From: Pseudomonadales bacterium
GTDB lineage: Bacteria > Pseudomonadota > Gammaproteobacteria > Pseudomonadales > Azotimanducaceae
NCBI GenBank assembly: GCA_029251375.1
Contig: JAQXDL010000016.1
Location: 1-64,000 of the forward strand
Direction of reading: 5' to 3'
Length of the DNA stretch: 64,000 nt
The position numbers were made by a program, and so were the translations under genes. Numbering within the stretch: the first letter of the stretch is position 1; every line of letters starts with the position of its first letter. Under the pieces are notes generated by a model. That model searched no databases, was not told where the DNA came from, and worked only from the letters and a program-made list of their open reading frames with translations. Shown in pieces: positions 57,713 to 64,000 of the stretch.

Positions 57713-60414
57713 CTGTATCCAACCTTCAGTTCGGCTCGGCTAAAACGCGATAGTAAATCAGGGTTGCTGACAGGAGCGCTAAGCCAAGCGACCATCAGAT
57801 CGTCTAATTGCTCCTGCGTTGATCGGGTTTCTTTATTGCCTTCAGCTAGCTCTCGTTTCAATCTTTGAACCTGATAGGCCATGCGCGCTTGTGCGCTCTC
57901 TGGAGGGGAGTCTAAGCCTGCCAGTATCTCGAGTTGAATACAGAGCGTTTCTGCATCTTGCTCAGAGATTGATGCGTTGCCATCCCGTCTTTGCTCCATT
58001 GCCAATAATAATGGCGCATCGAGGGCTGTTTCATTTGTCGACCATTGCGTGGTCAACTCGTCGGTCGAAATTTTTCCTGATTCCAGTGCCTGACAGAGAT
58101 CAGCTAAGCGGCGCATCTCGTTTAGCATCTGACGATGCGACATAGACACCTGTTCTTTGATGATCTGGTAGGCACGCTTTTGAAGTTTTTGAGACTGTTG
58201 CCGCAGGGCGTTACCCTGTGCGGAGGTTTTTAGTGATTCAAACTCTTTCTTGAAGTTGTTGATGTGAGATTTGTCTATGATCGTGTCGCTTTCGAGTAGT
58301 AAATTGAAGTCATCGCAAAGTTTACGTCCTACCTGTATCACCTCGTTTGCTTCTTGTTTTTGCACTACACTGGCTTCATCTCGCTTTGAGAAAACAGTGT
58401 CGCAGGCTTTACGGAATTTTTTCCAAAGCTTCTGGTCGGCTTTTCGATCAGTGATGCCGATGGTTTTCCATTGCGACTGGGCTTTTTTCGTTGCCTCAAT
58501 AATTTGATTGAGCTCTTGATCTGAAGCCAGTGAGTGTTCGATCAAATCGATCAACTCAATTTTACTCGCTTTGTTAGTCTGCTCTTCGATTTGAATCTTT
58601 GTCTCTAGTAGCGCGAGCGCTTCGTTAAACTGGTTTTGTGACCTTTTCCACTGCGCCCGGGGTAGATTATTTAGGTCTCGCCAGCTTTGGCGTGCTGTGA
58701 GTACTTTTTGTTTGGTTTGTTTCCAATCTACTGACGCCCAATCGGTGTCTTCGTGAAATTGTTTTAGCTCATCGCACAATGTTCTTAACTTCGTTAGGTT
58801 TTCCTGACGCAGCTTTTTTTGATCTTCATAGAATTGTGCGCAAGGTGCGTAAGCCGTATCTCCGTGACCTTTAAATGTAGACCAGAGTTTTTGTGCTTTC
58901 CTTGAGTCAGTTGGGCCGAGTTTTTTCCATTCTTCCTGCAGTTCCTTAATCATCTTGGCTTTCTCGATGGGTGCTATATCGAGGTTCAACGATAGGCCCA
59001 GCATGCTTTCACAAAGTTCTTCTCGTTTCGGTAGGGTGGCGAAAACCTGCCAGTCTTTTAGAGCCTGAAATTTGGCCGTGGCATCATGAAAGCGTGTGCT
59101 AATATCTTTTGACGTATCAACCTTGGCAACTTTCTTTTCTAATGTGGCGTTAAGTTTGCGCGCTCTTTGTAAGTTTCCTTCTTCAAGAACTGACTCGAAA
59201 AGCGTTAACGATTCAGTTAAGGAATCCAGCTCTTGCTTGTGACGAGCTGAATCTTTCTCTAGCTGAACGATTTGAACTTTCAGCTTACCTATCATGTCCT
59301 CTATCTCGGTAGGTTTAGCATATGCATCAGACCAATTAATTTTCTCTAGGGCGTCTAGGGCTTTTGCTGAAGGAAGGTTTTGAAGGTTGTTGAGCAATTG
59401 TTGCCAAGCTTGATACTCGCCATTAAGCTTTTCTAGAGAACTTGTTGTTTGATAGTAGGTTTCTAAATCATCTTTGTCCGGCCAAGCGCTTCTTGTATCG
59501 ATTAATACTTTCGCTAGGGTTGGTAATAACACTGGCTCTATAGCAAGTTGGGTCTTGATTGCGGTCAGGTCGGATAGTACTTGTTTTTTTTGTACAGTGT
59601 CTGCAGCCTGTTTTTCTGCTCTTGATTGAATTTCGGCTGCGACTATCGCTGCGTGTTTTTCAAATTCTTGTTTATGTGCCTCGCTAACCAATTCTGGGTT
59701 AGAAATTGTTATGTCGATGAATCCCTGCCGAATGACCTCAAACCGTCTCGGAAACTCGTTTGAATACTCGCTGGTTGAAAGTTTTATAATGGTTTGGAGG
59801 TTTTTATCTAAAACAGCTCTAACTTCATCTTGCTGCTGTCGTTTCAGCTTAAGCGCCTCGCGAGTTGATTTGATGATTCGAACGACATTCTTGTCTTTAT
59901 CCAAAAATTGCTGCTGTAGCGATTCTAGTTGCATCGACTCTGGGAATTCATCGCACAGTTTTTGAGCAGCGGCTTGGTGTATCTTGGAATGATTGGGTGC
60001 GTTTAAAATTTCGAGCAGCTGGTTTTCTGTAGATAGCCATAACACGGCGCTTTCTCTTAGTTCGATGGACTCTGCTTGTTTGATAATGCCATTGAGCAAA
60101 AGTGTATCTGTTTCGCTATTTATGATCGTTTTAAGTGTATCGGCGGGTTCTTTTTCAGCGAGCTGTACCCAGCGGTTGATGACCGCGAGTTGTTCGGGCT
60201 GTTTGCCAGTCTCGGTGCTGCGATGTAGTTTTTCGAGAGCAATTCGGTCATCAATATTACTGATTGCCAAGAGTTTGACGCTATCGTCTTCATCATCACT
60301 AACGATTAAAAGAAGTTGTTCAAGCGGCAGCCCAGCAGTAATTGCTTTAGCTCTTACTTTAGGGTCTTTATGTTGCCATTTTGGTGTTGATTCTAAAAAT
60401 CGGGCGATTTTCAT
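57709..60414 (-). CDS. DUF349 repeat protein
   Basis: 901 residues, almost entirely helical and charged. Several DUF349 units are visible, each with the pattern W(K)xxGxxxRKxxQxLWxxFKxxxD: EEWKKLGPTDSRKAQKLWST, QSWRDLNNLPRAQWKRSQNQ and SQWKTIGITDRKADQKLWKK followed by FRKACDTVF. The N-terminus contains a HEAT-like segment (DPKVRAKAITAGLPLEQLLL). The protein is cytoplasmic by composition; no enzymatic role is known for the family. The DUF2845 gene overlaps its end. Confidence 0.92.
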   Translation of the reverse strand: MKIARFLESTPKWQHKDPKVRAKAITAGLPLEQLLLIVSDDEDDSVKLLAISNIDDRIALEKLHRSTETGKQPEQLAVINRWVQLAEKEPADTLKTIINSETDTLLLNGIIKQAESIELRESAVLWLSTENQLLEILNAPNHSKIHQAAAQKLCDEFPESMQLESLQQQFLDKDKNVVRIIKSTREALKLKRQQQDEVRAVLDKNLQTIIKLSTSEYSNEFPRRFEVIRQGFIDITISNPELVSEAHKQEFEKHAAIVAAEIQSRAEKQAADTVQKKQVLSDLTAIKTQLAIEPVLLPTLAKVLIDTRSAWPDKDDLETYYQTTSSLEKLNGEYQAWQQLLNNLQNLPSAKALDALEKINWSDAYAKPTEIEDMIGKLKVQIVQLEKDSARHKQELDSLTESLTLFESVLEEGNLQRARKLNATLEKKVAKVDTSKDISTRFHDATAKFQALKDWQVFATLPKREELCESMLGLSLNLDIAPIEKAKMIKELQEEWKKLGPTDSRKAQKLWSTFKGHGDTAYAPCAQFYEDQKKLRQENLTKLRTLCDELKQFHEDTDWASVDWKQTKQKVLTARQSWRDLNNLPRAQWKRSQNQFNEALALLETKIQIEEQTNKASKIELIDLIEHSLASDQELNQIIEATKKAQSQWKTIGITDRKADQKLWKKFRKACDTVFSKRDEASVVQKQEANEVIQVGRKLCDDFNLLLESDTIIDKSHINNFKKEFESLKTSAQGNALRQQSQKLQKRAYQIIKEQVSMSHRQMLNEMRRLADLCQALESGKISTDELTTQWSTNETALDAPLLLAMEQRRDGNASISEQDAETLCIQLEILAGLDSPPESAQARMAYQVQRLKRELAEGNKETRSTQEQLDDLMVAWLSAPVSNPDLLSRFSRAELKVGYS

Positions 60415-60496
60415 AGGGTCACTAACTACTGCTTAGGGGAGCGAATGTGAGTTGCGTCACTGAGTCATTGCGCTCCGGGTTTGAGTCGGGGGTCAC

Positions 60497-60736
60497 TTAT
60501 AGCGCGTTGTGAGAACCGTCGCAAAGTGGTTGTTCCTTCGTAAATTTGCAGCCACAGAAGAATAATTTTTTACTCTCTTGGGCCTCATACTTTACCGGTG
60601 TGAACTCTGTATCTGCATGAGAGCCGTCGCAGAAAGGTTGTTTCGCACTCTTTCCGCAAGAGCACCAGAAATAATTCTTGCCTGCTTCGACGTCTACACC
60701 ATACGGCGCTTTCTGGGGAATCTGAGGATCAGCCAT
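60497..60736 (-). CDS. Two-motif CDGSH iron-sulfur protein
   Basis: 79 residues with two CDGSH-type [2Fe-2S] motifs: YFWCSCGKSAKQPFCDGSH and FFCGCKFTKEQPLCDGSH, each providing three Cys and one His. Tandem CDGSH proteins of this size are common in bacteria and thought to act in electron transfer or iron homeostasis. It lies 82 nt upstream of the DUF349 gene on the same strand, so the two may be cotranscribed. Confidence 0.95.
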   Translation of the reverse strand: MADPQIPQKAPYGVDVEAGKNYFWCSCGKSAKQPFCDGSHADTEFTPVKYEAQESKKLFFCGCKFTKEQPLCDGSHNAL

Positions 60737-61010
60737 GTTTCTCTCCGCTTGTTTGCATGATCTATAGTTTAGTCATTTTATTTGTTGGACCTTCTCGTTC
60801 ACCCAGATGAGTCTGATTTGGAACTCAGATCTCGACGGAATAGCCTTTATATCGAGGAAATTCAACGATTTGAGCAAGAAAACGAGTCTACTTCATTGAT
60901 GCGGGCATAGGTAGAGGCTATTTCATAGTCAATAGTAGTGTTGAAATAAAGCGCGCGAGTACATATCATCAAGCGCTATTTTTAACCCTATTCAGACCCA
61001 AGGATAATCT

Positions 61011-62144
61011 ATGGATTTCTCATTCTCAGAGGAACAAACCCTGCTACAAGAAAGCGTGCAACGCTTTATTGAGAAAGACTACGCATTTGACCAGCGACAG
61101 AAGCTGATTAAGACCGACGATGGGTTTGATCGAGCTAACTGGTCAACCTTTGCTGAACTAGGCTGGCTTGGATTGCCATTTAGCGAGGAAGCGGGCGGTT
61201 ACGGCGGCGGTGCGATTGAAACGATGATTCTCATGGAAGAATTTGGTAAAGGCCTCGTAGTAGAACCTTACCTCAGTTCTGTTCTATTGGCCGGCAAGTG
61301 CCTTGAGTACGGCGGCAATACCGACCAAATCGAAAATACCCTGGCCGAAGTCGTTGCGGGTACCAAGTTAGGTGCTTTTGCCTTCGTAGAACCTCAAGCG
61401 CGATTCAACTTGGCAGACACGGTTACAACTGCAGTACAAAGCGTTGATGGCTATACGCTTAACGGCTTTAAAGGTGTCGTATTAGGCGGACCATCTGCTG
61501 ACTTCTTTATTATTCCAGCCCGTACAGCCGGGGATCAACGAGATACTAAGGGTATTACGCTGTTCTTGGTTGATAGCAACACGGTCGGCCTAAGTCGTCG
61601 TGACTATGCAACGGTCGATGGCCTGCGGGCTAGTGAGTTGACGATAGATAACGTATCGGTTGCAGCTTCTGCGGTCGTGGGTGTTCAAGACAATGGTTAC
61701 GAGTTAATGGAACGTGTCATCGATATGGGCATTATGGCAGTGAGCGCAGAAGCGGTCGGTGCAATGGAAGTCCTGTATAAGACGACTGTAGATTACTGCA
61801 AAACCCGTGAACAGTTCGGCCAGCCAATTGGTAAATTCCAGGTGCTGCAGCATCGCATGGTCGACATGTTTGTAGAGCATGAGCAAACAAAGTCATTGTT
61901 GTATATGGCGGCTATGCGTCTAGATGACGAGTATGGCGTTCAGGCACGTAAGGCAGTATCTGGGCTTAAAGTGCAGGTGGGTAAAGGCGGAACTTTTGTT
62001 GGTCAAAATGCTGTGCAGCTGCACGGCGGTATGGGTATGACTGATGAACTCAACGTCGGCCATTATTTTAAACGATTGACGACAATTGATACCCTGTTTG
62101 GAAATGGCGATTTCCATCTGAAGAAGTATGGACAAATCGCTTAG
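61011..62144 (+). CDS. Acyl-CoA dehydrogenase family protein
   Basis: 377 residues, AAGGA ribosome binding site upstream. N-terminal helical part (DFSFSEEQTLLQESVQRFIE, LGWLGLPFSEEAGGYGGGAI), middle FAD/substrate barrel (LGAFAFVEPQARFNL, NGFKGVVLGGPSADFFIIPA) and C-terminal domain with YCKTREQFGQPIGKFQVLQH and VQLHGGMGMTDELNVGHYFK. It resembles the small subunit of pimeloyl-CoA-type dehydrogenases, which usually pair with a large subunit; none is visible here. It precedes the alpha/beta hydrolase gene by 57 nt in the same direction. Confidence 0.93.
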   Translation: MDFSFSEEQTLLQESVQRFIEKDYAFDQRQKLIKTDDGFDRANWSTFAELGWLGLPFSEEAGGYGGGAIETMILMEEFGKGLVVEPYLSSVLLAGKCLEYGGNTDQIENTLAEVVAGTKLGAFAFVEPQARFNLADTVTTAVQSVDGYTLNGFKGVVLGGPSADFFIIPARTAGDQRDTKGITLFLVDSNTVGLSRRDYATVDGLRASELTIDNVSVAASAVVGVQDNGYELMERVIDMGIMAVSAEAVGAMEVLYKTTVDYCKTREQFGQPIGKFQVLQHRMVDMFVEHEQTKSLLYMAAMRLDDEYGVQARKAVSGLKVQVGKGGTFVGQNAVQLHGGMGMTDELNVGHYFKRLTTIDTLFGNGDFHLKKYGQIA

Positions 62145-62201
62145 AAAAACAGTGAAAAATAAGTTAAAGCATATCTAAAGGTCATTTAGAGAGAGGTTGG
62201 T

Positions 62202-63068
62202 ATGTCTGATACACCAGATTGGTTTTGGGAAGCAGTAGATACTCAGCCTGAAAGTGGTGAGGTCGAGGTCGATGATTGCGATATCAACTACCTCAAGTGG
62301 AGTGAAGCGTCAGATCAAGGGCTGCTGTTTATTCACGGGCACAATGCTAATGCTCACTGGTGGGACTTTATTGCGCCTTTCTTTAAGGACGATTACCAAA
62401 CCGTTGCCATGGATATGTCAGGCATGGGCGACAGCGGTCATCGCGACGCCTACTCGAACGATACCTATGCGGCTGAAATGATCGCCGTTGCTGACGCGCT
62501 CTCAATGCCTCAGCAAACGGTGCTTATTGCCCACAGCTTTGGCGGCATGATGGCGCAGCGTACCATCGCAAAGAACCCAGAGCGATTTAAAGGTTTAATC
62601 CTAGTGGATTCAGGTGTCCGCCATCCTGAAGATATTGAGGAACGCGATACCCAGGTCGAACGATGGACCAAACCGAAGATTTATCCTTCTCAAGAAGTTG
62701 CGCTTTCGCGTTTCCGTCTGCAACCAGCACAGCAATGTGAAAACCAATATCTCGTTAACTACATAGCTCGCCATTCTGCGGAGTACGACGGTGGCGAAGA
62801 AGGTTGGGTTTGGAAGTTTGACGATGAACTTAACTCTCGCATGACCATGGCAAGTGAACTAGAAGACGACTTCAAGGCGATTGATATCCCCGTTGCACTT
62901 ATTTACGGTGCAAACAGTGAGTCCTTTAAGCCACGCAGTGCGCAGTACATGAAAGATATGAAGCCGTCATTGGAACTCATTGAATTGGCAGACGCACAAC
63001 ATCATCTTTTTCTTGATCAACCAATGGCGTTTGTGGAGGCTGTGAAGGGTATCTTGGCGAAGTGGTAA
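62202..63068 (+). CDS. Alpha/beta hydrolase (paralogue of the 40575 gene)
   Basis: 288 residues, no signal peptide, GAGAGG ribosome binding site. Begins SDTPDWFWEAVDTQPESGEV; FIHGHNANAHWWDFIAPFFK; nucleophile Ser112 in AHSFGGMMAQ; acid in LIYGANSES; His in AQHHLFLDQPMAFV. It shares the start motif, RFRL(M/Q)P segment and end motif with the hydrolase at 40575. Following the acyl-CoA dehydrogenase, it may hydrolyse a related ester or thioester; this is inference. Confidence 0.93.
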   Translation: MSDTPDWFWEAVDTQPESGEVEVDDCDINYLKWSEASDQGLLFIHGHNANAHWWDFIAPFFKDDYQTVAMDMSGMGDSGHRDAYSNDTYAAEMIAVADALSMPQQTVLIAHSFGGMMAQRTIAKNPERFKGLILVDSGVRHPEDIEERDTQVERWTKPKIYPSQEVALSRFRLQPAQQCENQYLVNYIARHSAEYDGGEEGWVWKFDDELNSRMTMASELEDDFKAIDIPVALIYGANSESFKPRSAQYMKDMKPSLELIELADAQHHLFLDQPMAFVEAVKGILAKW

Positions 63069-63146
63069 GACGCTAGTTGCGATCATTGTTTTTCACACCT
63101 TAGCTTGCCTCAAGCACCAGTTAATGCCGTCTTGGAGGTTCTCTAA

Positions 63147-64000
63147 ATGGCGATTAAGGCTGAGACAACTTTTTTCCTAAAAGACCAACTGTTTAATGCA
63201 CACACGGTAGCTGAACTTTCGAGCGCCCTCGCAAAGGCAAGGCCTCAGGTCAATCAACGAAAGTTCGAACAAGACATACTCAGTAAGTTTCCAGAACTTG
63301 AGTTGAAAGCACGCATTGACTGGATGGTGACAGTACTTGCGCAGCACTTACCTGACAAATATGAACTTGCCTTAGCCATTCTCGACGACCTTTTACCAAC
63401 ACCTTTAGACCCCAATAAATCAGACGATGATTTTGGCGACTTCATTTGGGCGGTACCGGGCGAGTATGTTGCTCGGTTTGGTTGCACTAAACCTCATCTC
63501 GCAAGGTCTCTCGCTTTTTTAAAAAAGAGTACAACACGATTCACCGCTGAAAATGCTATTCGGCCCTTCTTAAGAGCCTTTCCAAAAGAAACAATACAAT
63601 TTGTTCATCGTTGCGCAGTGGATAAAAATTACCACGTGCGTCGACTTGCCTCAGAAGGCATTAGACCCTTTTTACCCTGGGCAGAACGCGCAAACGTCGA
63701 GCCTGATGAGATATTTAAGGTGATGGAACGGTTAAAAGATGACCCTACGCGTTACGTCACACGCTCTGTTGCGAATACACTGAATGATTTGTCCAAAATA
63801 GACCCAGACAAAGTTGTTGCCACGCTAGATCGTTGGCAAGTGAAAGATTCACATGAGATGACATGGGTTACAAAACACGCACTGCGCACATTAACCAAAC
63901 AATGCCATGCCGAGGCACTTCTACTACTCGGCTACCCATCAACGCCGGTATTCAATTTAGCCGATGTTCGAACTAACACTCAGGTTCGAGTTGGAGAGGA
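63147..64000 (+). CDS. DNA alkylation repair protein, AlkC/AlkD-like (partial)
   Basis: ATG at 63147 with TTGGAGG 8 nt upstream; the frame is open to the window end (284 codons), so the C-terminus is missing. HEAT-like helical repeats are evident: KFPELELKARIDWMVTVLAQ, LPDKYELALAILDDLLPTP, and DKNYHVRRLASEGIRPFLPW, DDPTRYVTRSVANTLNDLSK and WVTKHALRTLTKQCHAEALL. This pattern is that of the DNA_alkylation/AlkC group, which excises alkylated bases. The last visible part begins a further beta-rich region typical of longer AlkC-type proteins. Confidence 0.88.
   Translation, partial: MAIKAETTFFLKDQLFNAHTVAELSSALAKARPQVNQRKFEQDILSKFPELELKARIDWMVTVLAQHLPDKYELALAILDDLLPTPLDPNKSDDDFGDFIWAVPGEYVARFGCTKPHLARSLAFLKKSTTRFTAENAIRPFLRAFPKETIQFVHRCAVDKNYHVRRLASEGIRPFLPWAERANVEPDEIFKVMERLKDDPTRYVTRSVANTLNDLSKIDPDKVVATLDRWQVKDSHEMTWVTKHALRTLTKQCHAEALLLLGYPSTPVFNLADVRTNTQVRVGE

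Noticed and set aside
60782-60910. Plus-strand open frame of 42 residues upstream of the acyl-CoA dehydrogenase gene, with protein-like composition (VHPDESDLELRSRRNSLYIE)
   Set aside because: Only TTG start codons, no ribosome binding site and no family recognised; could be a relic but support is too thin to list as a gene.

Overview
The window looks like chromosome from a marine-type gammaproteobacterium. The smc-zipA-ligA cluster (as in Pseudomonas relatives, where SMC is used instead of MukB), rdgC, rlmKL, asnS, dinG, DUF2058 and DUF349 genes all point there. The exported DUF3604 hydrolase, sulfatase, TolB/TPR membrane proteins and many alpha/beta and class C serine hydrolases fit an oligotrophic marine lineage. 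I cannot place it below class. I recognise no tRNA, rRNA, CRISPR array, prophage or insertion sequence.

Layout. 1-3745: a tight cluster of DUF3604 lipoprotein, membrane-anchored parvulin-type isomerase and HupE/UreJ-like membrane protein, followed by a lone SRPBCC gene. 4189-5105: gene-poor DNA with what looks like the tail of a decayed Rab-like GTPase gene. 5106-13673: DUF4389 protein, sulfatase, a two-gene unit of DUF4097 protein and TolB/TPR membrane protein (the latter frameshifted), a MutT-type Nudix enzyme, DUF2058 protein, an alpha/beta hydrolase with an extra N-terminal domain, and a small lipoprotein. 14112-18215: class C serine hydrolase, Tat-exported fold-III PLP enzyme and GPH-type MFS transporter. 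18284-20120: lipid/aldehyde-type oxidoreductase and enoyl-CoA hydratase/isomerase. 20379-25287: a 7TM-DISM hybrid histidine kinase and a PilS-like/PAS/GGDEF/EAL c-di-GMP protein split by a frameshift. 25459-28223: beta-repeat lipoprotein, GST, DoxX and the deletion-fused ends of an RND efflux operon.

28406-39187: rlmKL, a small ORF with a strong terminator, a two-gene heterodimeric ABC exporter with MRP/ABCC-like asymmetry, asnS, an MBL hydrolase, an SMP-30 family protein and a Tat-exported aldo/keto reductase homologue lacking the usual catalytic His. 39463-50418: rdgC, an alpha/beta hydrolase, a second serine hydrolase, then the smc-zipA-ligA-lytic transglycosylase lipoprotein operon. 50503-54008: a 57-residue arginine-rich protein, dinG and a glycerate-kinase-like P-loop kinase. 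54247-57375: glycine-zipper protein, PepSY-like protein and a PhoP/PhoQ-type two-component pair whose kinase carries an unusual insert. 57410-60736: DUF2845, DUF349 and CDGSH genes. 61011-64000: acyl-CoA dehydrogenase, a paralogue of the 40575 hydrolase, and the start of an AlkC-like DNA alkylation repair gene that runs off the end.

I did not find a clear-cut new defence or mobile system. The most interesting signals are: the periplasmic metalloenzyme-like cluster at the left edge; the serine hydrolase/PLP enzyme/MFS unit; the Ser/Asn-rich insert inside the kinase dimerisation domain; the T6 slippery-site frameshift in the c-di-GMP protein; the RND fusion scar; the Arg-rich small protein; and the lipoprotein that seems to need an ATT start. 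Three loci in one window carry reading-frame breaks or a deletion, so base-calling or assembly error must be excluded before biology is inferred from them.
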